DNA of 64,000 nucleotides, taken from contig NZ_VTZU01000010.1 of NCBI RefSeq assembly GCF_008370685.1, forward strand, positions 1-64,000, given 5' to 3'. The DNA comes from Aquimarina sp. RZ0 (GTDB lineage: Bacteria > Bacteroidota > Bacteroidia > Flavobacteriales > Flavobacteriaceae). The first letter of the stretch is position 1. Every line of letters begins with the position of its first letter. This document shows positions 1-9,720 of this stretch, piece after piece. The notes under the pieces were generated by a model that did not search any database, was not told the DNA's origin, and was given only the letters and a program-made list of their open reading frames with translations. The position numbers were made by a program, and so were the translations under genes.

Positions 1-78
1 GTGGGTGAATCGTTAAGAAAAGGAAAATTAAAAAACCAATAATAATAAAATTTAACTATAATTGCAGTATCTCTCAAA

Positions 79-124
79 GTGGCACCATTTGACCGAAATA
101 GGTGGCACGGTCACTCCGAAATAG
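79..124. repeat. Two tandem 23-bp repeats, possible insertion-sequence end
   Basis: Two 23-bp units lie back to back (79-101 and 102-124). Each starts GTGGCAC and ends CCGAAATAG. The layout resembles the multiple terminal repeats of IS21-family elements in Bacteroidota, from memory. No istA/istB gene is in the window, so this is either a remnant or the end of an element lying to the left. The rest of 1-457 shows no gene; it is AT-rich and must hold the promoter for the gene at 458. Confidence 0.4.
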
Positions 125-457
125 CCACAAGTCATCTTCAGAAAAAACAGTTTTATAAAAAAATATAGCATATAAATACTTAAAATACAATTTATGAAAT
201 ATCCACAAAAATAGTAAAACACCTAGTTTTCAGTCAACATATTAACACCTGAATTAAAATACTGGTTAACCACTGTTAAGGTATTGTTATTAAAAAAAGT
301 AATTATTTAAAAGTTAGTGAAAATATTTACATTTGAGATCAATTGGGGGAAGATTTTTCGTAAAAAAACTTATAACATACAATTATATTAAAACAGATCT
401 AGTTCATATTTCTATTCTTTTATTATTATACAAGAATCTTTCAATTAAATAATATTT

Positions 458-1201
458 ATGAAAACAGAACATAATATTGGTTTCACTTTACTTTTCTTTT
501 ATATTTCAATTCTTCCCTTATCATATAGCCAAACTTCTCTACAAGAAAACACATATTATAATTCTTTTGATAAAATTATTGACAAGAAGAATACAAGCTT
601 GTTTAACGGAGTACTTTATTTAAATAGATATAGAACGATCAATGAAAACCATCAATTTTTTAAGGGCTCAAAATTTAAAAATGGAGTTGTTTACTATGAT
701 AGTCAGGTATTTTTTGATGAACAAATACAATATGATGTATACAGCGATGACGTTTTAATCAAACTAAAGAGAAATTATGCAGAAGTTGTGCTAAAACTTA
801 TCAAAGAAAAAGTAGAAGGTTTTATCATAGATGACCATAGGTTCATAAAAATTAATCCTGATAAAGAATTAGAAAAAAGTATAGATGGCTTTCATGAGGT
901 TTTATTAGAAACAGCTACTTTTTCACTATTCAAAAAGTACTTAAAGAATAGAGAAAGGAGAGCTCGAAATAGATTTGTATACTATGATTTTTTAGATAAA
1001 CACCACTATGTAATCTACTATAACAACTCGTATCAGGTTATCAAAAGCAAAAGTGATCTCTCCAAAATTTTTCCAGAATTCAAAAAAGAGGTTGCTAATT
1101 TCTACAACTCCTCCAGAACGATAAAAAAATCAAATCCAGATTTATTTTATCAGTCATTGTTAAAAAAAATAGATCTGCTACTACTAAAAAAAAATAATTA
1201 A
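458..1201 (+). CDS. Secreted hypothetical protein
   Basis: The 247-residue product begins with a Sec-type signal peptide (hydrophobic residues about 8-24, ending SYSQ). The rest is a soluble, lysine- and tyrosine-rich domain with no motif I recognise. It lies 7 bp before the TonB-dependent receptor gene and is probably the first gene of the four-gene (+) locus ending at 6934. Similar small secreted proteins often precede TonB receptor/DUF4249 pairs in Bacteroidota, so a periplasmic or outer-membrane accessory role is likely but is inference only. The ATG start is supported by the signal peptide directly after it. Confidence 0.7.
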   Translation: MKTEHNIGFTLLFFYISILPLSYSQTSLQENTYYNSFDKIIDKKNTSLFNGVLYLNRYRTINENHQFFKGSKFKNGVVYYDSQVFFDEQIQYDVYSDDVLIKLKRNYAEVVLKLIKEKVEGFIIDDHRFIKINPDKELEKSIDGFHEVLLETATFSLFKKYLKNRERRARNRFVYYDFLDKHHYVIYYNNSYQVIKSKSDLSKIFPEFKKEVANFYNSSRTIKKSNPDLFYQSLLKKIDLLLLKKNN

Positions 1202-1208
1202 TAACAAT

Positions 1209-3971
1209 ATGAAAAAACTCTATATATTATTTTTATTTATTAGTATCTCTTCTATATTCTCACAGGAACAAGCGCTAAAAGTATCTTTGTCATTTGAAAA
1301 TTCAAGTATTAAAGATGTTTTAGATCAGATAGAGAATATTACAGAGTTTAGCGCCTTTTATGCTGACAACTGGTTTGATAACAGGAAAATAACAGGAAAT
1401 TATATTGATACAGAGTTAGAGACTATTCTAATCGAAATTTTTAAAGATACTCTTATCAATTTTTTTATTACTGCTGATAAAAAAATTATTTTAACACAAA
1501 ATAGTATTATTTACAATGAATTGCCTGCAGGCTTTTTTGGGAATTTAGAATCTAAAAAAGAAGATGGTACAATTAATCAGATAACAGAAATTAACCCTGT
1601 TTTTTACCAACAACAAAAAGTATCTAATAACACAGAAACTGTAAGAATTGGTAAAGAAAATAAAAACAACTCTCAGAAAACATTTAGGCTAAGTGGATAT
1701 GCTAAAAATATGAGGACAGGAAGGCCTATTCCAAATATGGCAATAACCATCAAAAATACGGATATAGGCACTCAGACAAATAAAAATGGATTTTACGAGA
1801 TCCAACTTAAAGCTGGAGAAAATATCTTAGAAACTAGTTCTTTGGGAATCAAAGAGACCAGAAAAAGAGTTATAATTTATAATAATGGACAATTAGATTT
1901 CACGCTAGATGAAAGCTTAGAATTATTAGATGAAGTTATCCTTAAAGCTGACATTGACAAAAATGTTAAAGAAACTATTAGTGGAGTAACTAACATTGAT
2001 GTAGAAGAATCTAAAAACATCCCTTTAGTTTTGGGAGAAAGAGACGCCCTAAAAGTTGCAACAGCACTTCCTGGTATTTCTACAACAGGAGAAGGGTCAG
2101 CCGGGTTTAATGTAAGAGGAGGTAAAACAGACCAAAATTTGATTTTACTAGACGATGCCGTGATATATAACCCACAACACTTCTTTGGTATTTTTTCTGC
2201 ATTAAATCCATTTGCTTTACAAAATATCGATATCTATAAAGGTAATATTCCATCAGAATACGGAGGTAGATTATCGTCTGTATTTGATATACAAACTAAA
2301 AATGGAGATAAGGATAAATTTTCCGGAGAAGCTTCTGTAGGTCCAATTACAGGAAATATTGTCTTAGAAACACCAATAGTTAGAGAAAAATCATCACTCC
2401 TTATAGGTGGTAGAGGCGCCTATGCTAATTGGCTTATAAGATCATTGGATGAAGAATCATTGCAAGATAGTGAAGCCTCATTTTATGATGTTATTGGTAA
2501 ATATAATCATCAAATTAATGACAATAACAAAGTAAATGCCACGGCTTATTTTAGCCGAGATGATTTCAGTATCACCTCGGACTCATTATACATATACAGT
2601 AACAGGTCTTTATCATTAAAATGGGATCATAAATTTAATGACAAAAATAGAGGTAAACTTATTTTGGCGAACAGCAACTATCAATTTAATATAAAATTTG
2701 ATGGAGATACGAATGACGACTTTGATTTAGGTTTTGGTGTAGATGAAACTGAGCTTAAACTGAAAATGGATTATCTGCATAGTAAAAAATTCAAATTTGA
2801 GTATGGCCTCTCGAGTAAATTATACACCCTGCAACCAGGTAGTATTGAACCTTTGAATAGTGAATCGATTGTAGATCCATTATTTATAGATAAAGAAAGA
2901 GGGCTAGAATCTGCCGCTTTTTTTTCAGGGAGATTTGATCTCAACAAGAACATATCTATAGATGCAGGGTTGAGATATTCATTGTATAATGCACTGGGAA
3001 AAAGTTCTCAAAAAGTATTTCAGGAAGGGCAACCCAGAAATGAAAGCACGGTCGTAGAAGTATTAGAATTTGACACTAATGAAATTATAGAAACATATAG
3101 TAATCCAGAGGTAAGACTGTCTCTAAGGTATCTTTTAGGCACAGATTTTTCTATAAAAGCAAGTTATAATAATACTGCTCAATATATCCATAGATTGTCA
3201 AATAATACTACCATATCCCCAATAGACACCTGGAAATTATCTGATCTAAATATTGCTCCCCAAAAAGCAACACAATACGCTCTTGGTTTTTATAAAAACT
3301 TAAATGATGACATCTATGAATTAAGTATTGAAAGTTTTTATAAGACCTCAACTAATATATTGGATTTTAAAACAGGAGCAGAAATATTACTTAATGAAAA
3401 TATAGAAACAGAAGTGTTGCAAGGAGACGGTATGGCTTATGGTGTTGAACTCCTTTTAAAGAAAAATAAGGGACGGCTTAATGGGTGGCTTGGATATACA
3501 TATTCTCGTTCTTTTCTCAAGCTAGATGGTGATTTTAATGAAGAGCGCGTTAACAATGGCGATTTTTTTCCTACTAATTTTGATAAACCACACGATTTTA
3601 GTATGGTTGCTAATTATAAATTTACCAAACGTTTTAGCTTATCTGCAAATTTTGTATATCAAACAGGAAGACCCGTTACTTTTCCTGTAGGGAGATTTAA
3701 TTTTGGCGGATCAGAATTTGTTGTATTTAGTGATCGTAATAAATTTAGAATTCCGGATTTTTATCGACTTGATCTTGGTTTTAATATAGAAGGAAATCAT
3801 AAAATCAAGAAGTTTGCACATAGTTTCTGGACTATTTCGATCTATAATGTATTAGGGAGAAATAATCCTTTTTCTGTATTTTTTGTAACAGAAAATGGAG
3901 AAATAAAAGCATTAAAAAGCTCTATTTTTTCCATACCAATTCCTTCTGTAACATATAATTTTAAATTTTAG
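1209..3971 (+). CDS. TonB-dependent outer-membrane receptor with STN and carboxypeptidase-regulatory domains
   Basis: The protein has 920 residues. A signal peptide (1-18) is followed by an STN-like domain (about 22-95, KVSLSFENSSIKDVLDQI) of the type found in signalling TonB receptors. A carboxypeptidase-regulatory-like beta sandwich (about 160-235) comes next, then the plug (about 260-360, with the NVRGGKTDQNLILLDD segment), and the rest is an outer-membrane beta barrel. It should import a ligand across the outer membrane using TonB/ExbBD energy. The substrate cannot be read from the sequence. It is followed by a DUF4249 lipoprotein, a common pairing in Bacteroidota. No anti-sigma factor gene lies beside it, so the STN domain has no obvious partner here. 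Confidence 0.9.
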   Translation: MKKLYILFLFISISSIFSQEQALKVSLSFENSSIKDVLDQIENITEFSAFYADNWFDNRKITGNYIDTELETILIEIFKDTLINFFITADKKIILTQNSIIYNELPAGFFGNLESKKEDGTINQITEINPVFYQQQKVSNNTETVRIGKENKNNSQKTFRLSGYAKNMRTGRPIPNMAITIKNTDIGTQTNKNGFYEIQLKAGENILETSSLGIKETRKRVIIYNNGQLDFTLDESLELLDEVILKADIDKNVKETISGVTNIDVEESKNIPLVLGERDALKVATALPGISTTGEGSAGFNVRGGKTDQNLILLDDAVIYNPQHFFGIFSALNPFALQNIDIYKGNIPSEYGGRLSSVFDIQTKNGDKDKFSGEASVGPITGNIVLETPIVREKSSLLIGGRGAYANWLIRSLDEESLQDSEASFYDVIGKYNHQINDNNKVNATAYFSRDDFSITSDSLYIYSNRSLSLKWDHKFNDKNRGKLILANSNYQFNIKFDGDTNDDFDLGFGVDETELKLKMDYLHSKKFKFEYGLSSKLYTLQPGSIEPLNSESIVDPLFIDKERGLESAAFFSGRFDLNKNISIDAGLRYSLYNALGKSSQKVFQEGQPRNESTVVEVLEFDTNEIIETYSNPEVRLSLRYLLGTDFSIKASYNNTAQYIHRLSNNTTISPIDTWKLSDLNIAPQKATQYALGFYKNLNDDIYELSIESFYKTSTNILDFKTGAEILLNENIETEVLQGDGMAYGVELLLKKNKGRLNGWLGYTYSRSFLKLDGDFNEERVNNGDFFPTNFDKPHDFSMVANYKFTKRFSLSANFVYQTGRPVTFPVGRFNFGGSEFVVFSDRNKFRIPDFYRLDLGFNIEGNHKIKKFAHSFWTISIYNVLGRNNPFSVFFVTENGEIKALKSSIFSIPIPSVTYNFKF

Positions 3972-3995
3972 TAAATAATAAAAATAAAATATGCT

Positions 3996-5171
3996 ATGAA
4001 AATAAAAAGTATGCTACTTTTTTCTGCAATGAGCTTTATTGCCATAATGACTCATAGCTGTGTTGAACCTTTTGAGATAGAAACAGAAACCTTTGAGAGT
4101 ATTTTAATAGTCGAAGGGGTGATTACAGATGAATTCAAGCAACAAGAAGTCTTAGTTTCCAAAACTTTTCGTATCGAAGAATCTACAATCAATGGAGAAA
4201 GCGATGCAGAAGTAAAAGTTGTAGATGATCAGCAAAATGAATACACTTTTCAGGAGACTGATCCTGGAAAGTATGTTTCTATTTTACCTTTTAGTGCAGA
4301 ATCGGGTCGCAGTTATCAATTATTCATAAAGACTCGTGATGGTAATTCATATACTTCTGAATCTGGTACACTTCCTCAAAAAGCAATTATTGATAATGTC
4401 TATGCAGAGCGCATTATAAATGACAAAGGAGTAGACGGAATCTCTATATTTACAGATAGCTCCAGCCCTGAAGATGGCATATTATATTATAGGTATGAAT
4501 ATGAAGAAACATATCAAATAATTCCTCCTTTCTGGTCTGGTCTTGATTTAAATATCGTATCCGAAGATCCTCCAGAGGTTTCAGTTGTACCAAGAATACG
4601 AGAAGAACGGGTTTGTTATAAGACTGATTTGTCAAATGCTATTATTTTATCAAACACAGATAATCTTAGCGAAAACAGTATAATTAGATTCCCAGTTCGA
4701 TTTATTGAGAAAGACAATCCTATTTTAAGAAGTCGGTATAGTATCCTGGTTAGGCAAATGACGCAATCGCGAGATGCACAAATTTTTTATGAAACACTTC
4801 GCGAATTTTCTGACCCAGAGAGCTTATTTTCACAGACGCAGCCGGGTTTTATATCTGGAAATATTTCTTCTACTGATAATCCCGAAGAAAAAATATTAGG
4901 CTATTTTGGTATTTCTTCTGTAGCCTCAAAAAGAGTATTCTTTAATTTTAGAGATTTATTCTCTAACGAAACCAGACCTCCTTTTTTTGTTAGCTGTAAT
5001 CTTGTTGAGGTAGAGTTCTCTGACATAACTGCAATAATAGGCTTTATAAAAGCAAAATTAAAATTAGTAGCAGTAGACAACATAAATAGTTTATACATTA
5101 TAGTCCCTCAAATTTGTGGGGATTGTAATGTATTGGGCAGTAATATTGTTCCTGATTTCTGGGAAGATTAA
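3996..5171 (+). CDS. DUF4249-family lipoprotein
   Basis: The 391-residue product has a lipoprotein signal (MKIKSMLLFSAMSFIAIM, then THSC, where Cys 22 is the likely lipidation site). The start of the mature part (EPFEIETETFESILIVEG, with VITD following) is typical of DUF4249. Members usually sit directly behind a TonB-dependent receptor, as here (24-bp gap), and are thought to be receptor-associated surface or periplasmic lipoproteins. Their biochemical function is unknown. A late CGDC motif near residue 380 could form a disulfide. The gene is intact and of normal length. Confidence 0.85.
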   Translation: MKIKSMLLFSAMSFIAIMTHSCVEPFEIETETFESILIVEGVITDEFKQQEVLVSKTFRIEESTINGESDAEVKVVDDQQNEYTFQETDPGKYVSILPFSAESGRSYQLFIKTRDGNSYTSESGTLPQKAIIDNVYAERIINDKGVDGISIFTDSSSPEDGILYYRYEYEETYQIIPPFWSGLDLNIVSEDPPEVSVVPRIREERVCYKTDLSNAIILSNTDNLSENSIIRFPVRFIEKDNPILRSRYSILVRQMTQSRDAQIFYETLREFSDPESLFSQTQPGFISGNISSTDNPEEKILGYFGISSVASKRVFFNFRDLFSNETRPPFFVSCNLVEVEFSDITAIIGFIKAKLKLVAVDNINSLYIIVPQICGDCNVLGSNIVPDFWED

Positions 5172-5182
5172 ACATAAAATAT

Positions 5183-6934
5183 ATGATAAGAAATATTTTA
5201 ATACACATCATCATTCTTAGTGTATTTCGGCTAGGAATCAGCCAACAATATGTAGTAAACCAGGAAGCTATAGAGATGCCAAAAGAAGATGTATATATTC
5301 ATCACAACACTTCTTTACTATTTGCCGGAGAGTATATGTACTATACGTTTTACTGTACCAACTCTCAAACAAAAAATCTTAGTACCCTTAGTAAAATTGG
5401 ATATATAGAACTGGTAAGTGAAGATAAAAAAATAGTGCTAAAGCAAAAAGTAAAATTAGAGCAGGGAGTAGGTCAAGGAGATTTTTTCCTTCCGATAGCA
5501 ATAGAATCAGGAAATTACAAATTAATAGGATATACACAATGGATGAGAAATGGTGCCATTTCTTCTCTTTTTCAAAGCGATATCAGCATTATAAACCCAT
5601 ATCGCGGAAATCAAAAAAGAATTTTAAGTGATTCGGGTAAAACTGCTGTTAATAACCCTATAAAAATCAGTAATCCAACACATACGAATTCAAATACAAT
5701 TTCTTTTGTTACTAATAAAAAAGATTACAAGAAACGAGAAAAAGTAGCGGTGCATATTAAAGGAGATGTTGATCTCTACAAACAAGGTCATTATTCAATT
5801 TCGGTTCGTAAGATTGATACTATCAACATCCCGGCTAGGTATTCGAGTAAGACTTATAACAGACTAAAATTAAACAAAACTAGTGATAAGAAATTAAAAT
5901 CATCGGTTAACCATATCTTAATCCCAGAATTAAGAGGTGAGCTAATTTGTGGTGAGATTAGATCTACAATAGCTACTACCGCAATACATGATAAAAAAGT
6001 AGGAATCTCCATACCAGGACGAGAATATGAAATAAAGATCGTTTCTACAGACACTGACGGAAGTTTTTGTTTTACCCTTGATAAACAGTATCTAGGAGAT
6101 ACTGTCTTTATACAACTTATAGGTAATCCAGAAAAATATGATATTAGTTTAAAGGAAAAACAACCTATTAATTATGATGATCTGATGTTTCATAAATTTA
6201 GGATTACTCCAGCCATGAAAAAAATGATCTTAGATAGAAGTTTTTATAATCAGGTACAGAATGCATACTTCAGTCTGAAACCAGACACCTTAGTTACTCT
6301 TAAAAAAATTAAACCTTTTTATGGTGACCAAGTAACAGTTTTTAAACTAGATGATTACACGAGATTCCCAACAATTAAAGAAACTCTGGTAGAGGTTATT
6401 AATAATGCCTGGATTAAAAAACTTTCTGATGAAAATTCTATTTTTCAAGTGCGCTATAAATACCCTCCGTATAATGGTCCGGATCATCTGCCATTAGTCA
6501 TCGTAGATGGTATAATTATACAAGATCATACTAAAATAATAGAATATGATGCGAGGAAAGTAAAAAAAATAACCCTCTCCAGAGATAAACACTTTCTTGG
6601 AGAACAAATTTTTGAAGGAATTTTAGATTTTGAAACAATAGATGGTGATTTTTATAAAACTTTGGATATCGATTATATAAAGAAATTTCAATTATCCAAG
6701 ACACTCCCAAAAAAGAAATATTACAATCAGTATCATGGTCTCAATTCTAAAACAGATAAGACTCCAGATTTCAGACTTCAATTATTATGGGAACCTGATT
6801 TTAAAATAAATACTATTGAACCATCATTTGATTTTTTTACTTCAGATAATACAGGAACGTATGAAATTGTTATGGAAGGATATTCTAATACAGGACAACC
6901 TGTTTCACTAAGAGAACTAATTACTGTAAATTAA
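5183..6934 (+). CDS. Large secreted protein of the receptor/DUF4249 locus
   Basis: The 583-residue product has a signal peptide (about 1-20, ending GISQ) and a mostly beta-strand composition. The early part (YIHHNTSLLFAGEYMYYTFY and onward) resembles the MG2/MG3-like N-terminal domains of large Bacteroidota surface proteins that lie next to TonB receptors. A segment around residues 255-290 resembles a small carboxypeptidase-regulatory fold. It follows the DUF4249 gene by 11 bp and is the last gene of the locus. I cannot assign a molecular function; binding or handling the receptor's ligand at the cell surface is inference. Confidence 0.6.
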   Translation: MIRNILIHIIILSVFRLGISQQYVVNQEAIEMPKEDVYIHHNTSLLFAGEYMYYTFYCTNSQTKNLSTLSKIGYIELVSEDKKIVLKQKVKLEQGVGQGDFFLPIAIESGNYKLIGYTQWMRNGAISSLFQSDISIINPYRGNQKRILSDSGKTAVNNPIKISNPTHTNSNTISFVTNKKDYKKREKVAVHIKGDVDLYKQGHYSISVRKIDTINIPARYSSKTYNRLKLNKTSDKKLKSSVNHILIPELRGELICGEIRSTIATTAIHDKKVGISIPGREYEIKIVSTDTDGSFCFTLDKQYLGDTVFIQLIGNPEKYDISLKEKQPINYDDLMFHKFRITPAMKKMILDRSFYNQVQNAYFSLKPDTLVTLKKIKPFYGDQVTVFKLDDYTRFPTIKETLVEVINNAWIKKLSDENSIFQVRYKYPPYNGPDHLPLVIVDGIIIQDHTKIIEYDARKVKKITLSRDKHFLGEQIFEGILDFETIDGDFYKTLDIDYIKKFQLSKTLPKKKYYNQYHGLNSKTDKTPDFRLQLLWEPDFKINTIEPSFDFFTSDNTGTYEIVMEGYSNTGQPVSLRELITVN

Positions 6935-6980
6935 AATGATCCGCTAAATTAATAACTCTTTTATCTCATTTTTAACTACA

Positions 6981-7865
6981 TTATCCTTCTACTTTCAGGA
7001 GTATGGGATTAAATGCTTTGGAAGCTACAATAACGGTGTCTCCAGTTTTTAAATCTAAGATTTCAGATTCCTGTGCAATTACTTTCACCACATTCTGACC
7101 GATAAGAATGGTTACTACATACACTACATCTTCTTTTTTAATTGTGATGATTTCTCCTGTAAACTGAAACTTGCCACTCACCTGATTATTCGTAAATATC
7201 GATATTGGATCTCCTTGTTTTACTATTTTACCGCCTTCCAGGCAATAGACTTTATCAGACATTTTTATGATCTCACTAATATCATGACTTACTAAAATGG
7301 TTGTCAGTTCATATTGATGATGTACTTTTATGATATAATCTTGTAGCTTGCTGCGCATATTGACATCTAGTGCAGAAAGTGGTTCATCCAATAATAGTAG
7401 TTCAGGTTTACGGACTAATGCTCTTGCCAGGGCTACTCGTTGTTGCTGACCTCCTGATAGCATTTCTGGTTTTCTATCTTGTAGCATTTCTAATTCTACA
7501 ATATTGATTAACTCTTCAATAATACTTCTGTCTTGCCCTTTTTCTAACGCAAATTCCAGATTTTTTCTTACTGTCATATTTGGAAACAAAGCATAGTCCT
7601 GAAAAACATACCCTACTTTACGCTGCTGAGGACTGCGATGAACTTTTTCGTTAGTGTTTAACCATGTTTTATCATGAACTGAAATCCGTCCTTTATCTAC
7701 ATGCATTAGTCCTGCCAGCATTCTTAGTATAGATGTTTTTCCTGAGCCCGATACTCCATAGAGTGTTACTAACTGGCCTTTTTCAATATCTAATTGGATA
7801 CTTAGCAGCATGCTTCCGTGTGCTGTATACAGGATTTTATGAATATCAATTGCTATCATTTCCAA
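6981..7865 (-). CDS. modC: Molybdate ABC transporter ATP-binding protein
   Basis: This 294-residue ATPase powers molybdate import. Walker A is GVSGSGKTS (residues 37-45), the ABC signature is LSGGQQQRVALARAL, Walker B is LLLLDEPLSALD, and the switch histidine is in ILVSHD. A C-terminal TOBE-like domain (about 225-294, GEIITIKKEDVVYVVTILIG) is the usual oxyanion-sensing extension of ModC. It overlaps the modB reading frame by 10 bp and closes a modA-mop-modB-modC operon. No ModE gene or recognisable ModE site was seen. Confidence 0.95.
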   Translation of the reverse strand: MEMIAIDIHKILYTAHGSMLLSIQLDIEKGQLVTLYGVSGSGKTSILRMLAGLMHVDKGRISVHDKTWLNTNEKVHRSPQQRKVGYVFQDYALFPNMTVRKNLEFALEKGQDRSIIEELINIVELEMLQDRKPEMLSGGQQQRVALARALVRKPELLLLDEPLSALDVNMRSKLQDYIIKVHHQYELTTILVSHDISEIIKMSDKVYCLEGGKIVKQGDPISIFTNNQVSGKFQFTGEIITIKKEDVVYVVTILIGQNVVKVIAQESEILDLKTGDTVIVASKAFNPILLKVEG

Positions 7866-8530
7866 AACTTTTTTAGATATCCACCATTTATCACATACAC
7901 TGCTAAAAGCACTACAAATGTAATTCCGAACAAAATCAATGAATAGGTATTTGCATGACTATAATTGAGTGCTTCTACCTCATCATAAATGGCAATAGAA
8001 ACTACTTTTGTTTTTTCAGGTATATTACCTCCTATCATCAAAACCACACCAAATTCTCCTACGGTATGGGCAAAAGCTAGTACAATTCCGGTAAGTAATG
8101 AAGGTTTTATATTTGGGAGTAAAACATTAAAAAGAGTTTCTACTTTTGATTTACCCAGTACATAGGAAGCTTCATAAAGTGATTTTGGAACACCAGACAA
8201 GCCTGATTGAATGGGATTCACCATAAAAGGCAAACTGTAGATAATTGACCCTATCACTAATCCTGAAAATGAAAATATAAGCCGTATCCCAAAATATTCC
8301 TGTAACCAACCTCCAAAAGCATTACCCGGACTAAAAGCCATTAATAAATAAAAACCTAAAACTGTTGGAGGCAATACGAGCGGCATACTTACCAAAGTCT
8401 CTATTACAGGTTTAATTTTTGATTTTGAAGTTGCTAACCAATATGCCAATGGAATTGAGATAATCAATAGTATAATAGTTGTTACCAAAGCTAATTTTGC
8501 TGTTAATATGATCGGGTTCCAATCTATCAT
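7856..8530 (-). CDS. modB: Molybdate ABC transporter permease
   Basis: The 224-residue integral membrane protein has about five hydrophobic segments. The EAA loop reads EASYVLGKSKVETLFNVLLP, with the conserved glycine that contacts the ATPase. N-terminal hydrophobic segments (about 9-31 and 44-70) and SMPLVLPPTVLGFYLLMA are typical of ModB/CysT-like permeases. The length is normal for ModB. The start codon overlaps the stop of the preceding TOBE-domain gene (ATGA), which indicates translational coupling. Confidence 0.95.
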   Translation of the reverse strand: MIDWNPIILTAKLALVTTIILLIISIPLAYWLATSKSKIKPVIETLVSMPLVLPPTVLGFYLLMAFSPGNAFGGWLQEYFGIRLIFSFSGLVIGSIIYSLPFMVNPIQSGLSGVPKSLYEASYVLGKSKVETLFNVLLPNIKPSLLTGIVLAFAHTVGEFGVVLMIGGNIPEKTKVVSIAIYDEVEALNYSHANTYSLILFGITFVVLLAVYVINGGYLKKFWK

Positions 8531-8931
8531 TCTGCTATCATAATTTCATTACTTTTAATCATCACAACTACTTTTTGATGTAATTTCAGAATAAGACTTT
8601 CTAACGCCTCTGTAGAAATTACAGAAACGACAGCACCAATACTTGTTTCAATACTTACCTTGCTCACTATTATTCCTTTTTCAATACTATAGATAGTACC
8701 GCCTAAAATATTTTGTATACTAGTTTGAAAAGAAATTTCATTTTTTGCGATCATAACCTCTGTTTCCTTAAATAATATACGGATCGCGTTTCCTTTTTTA
8801 AGATACCCGACTGTTTCTGGGGTTTCTACCACGATTGTCTTTAGCGTAACATTTTCATTGATTGCTATAGCAATCAATGATAAACTACCGCTTACTTGTA
8901 TATGAGAGATATGTCCGGAGAAGATATTCAT
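8527..8931 (-). CDS. Di-TOBE (Mop-like) molybdate-binding protein
   Basis: The 134-residue product consists of two TOBE/Mop repeats (about 1-66 and 68-134), ending in the related strings FKETEVMIAK and IKSNEIMIAE. Free Mop or molbindin proteins bind molybdate or tungstate in the cytoplasm, for storage or homeostasis. The gene lies inside the mod operon between modA and modB. It overlaps modA by one base (TAATG) and modB by four (ATGA), so it is surely co-expressed. Its position inside the operon is less usual than a distal mop gene. Confidence 0.85.
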   Translation of the reverse strand: MNIFSGHISHIQVSGSLSLIAIAINENVTLKTIVVETPETVGYLKKGNAIRILFKETEVMIAKNEISFQTSIQNILGGTIYSIEKGIIVSKVSIETSIGAVVSVISTEALESLILKLHQKVVVMIKSNEIMIAE

Positions 8932-9698
8932 TATTCTGACACTAAATATCCGAAATCTTTAAGTATTTCTTTAGCTTCTAATGAGAAAAGAAAATCATAA
9001 AATTGTTGTATCACTTTAAGGTCATTTTGCGTTCCTTTGATCATTACGACTCCCTGATTAATAGGGGCGTGTACATTTGTATCTATCTCGATCCATATCC
9101 CTTTATCTTTCATTCCGGATGATAACACTACTGATTTAGCAGTAAAACCAATTTGGGCAGACTTAGAACTAATAAATTGATTGGTTTGGGATATACTTTC
9201 TCCATACACTAATTTATCGTGGATGGTATCATATAATTTGTAATGTTTTAAAACCTCAACTGCTGCTTCTCCATAGGGTGCTGTTTTAGGATTTGCAACT
9301 GCAATATGCCGTATTTCATGGTTTCTAAGTATTTTGACTGTTGGTTGTATGTTTTCGTACAATGTCCATAGCACCAATTGCCCATATCCATATACCTCGG
9401 GCGGATGTACAGATAAATTATTCTTATATATATCATTAGGGTATTTCATATTAGCAGCAACAAAAATATCATAAGGTGCTCCTTCTTTTATCTGTGCAGT
9501 TAATTTACCAGACGAACTAATTACTAATTTGCAGTGTATTCCAGTCTGTTCTGTAAATATTTTAGAAATTTCCTCTATGGCATATTGCATATTGGCTGCA
9601 GTGGCGATCACAACAGTTTTATGTTTTTTCTCTTTACACGCAAAACATAGTATTGCAAAACTAATTATTAACCAGTGAATAGGTCTACGACACTTCAT
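8931..9698 (-). CDS. modA: Molybdate ABC transporter substrate-binding lipoprotein
   Basis: The 255-residue periplasmic-binding protein has a lipoprotein signal; the lipobox is FAC with Cys 21. The mature part reads VVIATAANMQYAIEEISKIF, the typical ModA opening, and the conserved GKLTAQIKEGAPYDIFVAAN segment (written as read) carries oxyanion-contact residues. It captures molybdate and delivers it to ModB. It is the first gene of the (-) mod operon, so the promoter should lie in the short gap 9699-9720 or further upstream, past the unknown gene that ends at 9721. Confidence 0.93.
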   Translation of the reverse strand: MKCRRPIHWLIISFAILCFACKEKKHKTVVIATAANMQYAIEEISKIFTEQTGIHCKLVISSSGKLTAQIKEGAPYDIFVAANMKYPNDIYKNNLSVHPPEVYGYGQLVLWTLYENIQPTVKILRNHEIRHIAVANPKTAPYGEAAVEVLKHYKLYDTIHDKLVYGESISQTNQFISSKSAQIGFTAKSVVLSSGMKDKGIWIEIDTNVHAPINQGVVMIKGTQNDLKVIQQFYDFLFSLEAKEILKDFGYLVSE

Positions 9699-9720
9699 GC
9701 ATTCAAGTTTTCTTTACTAA

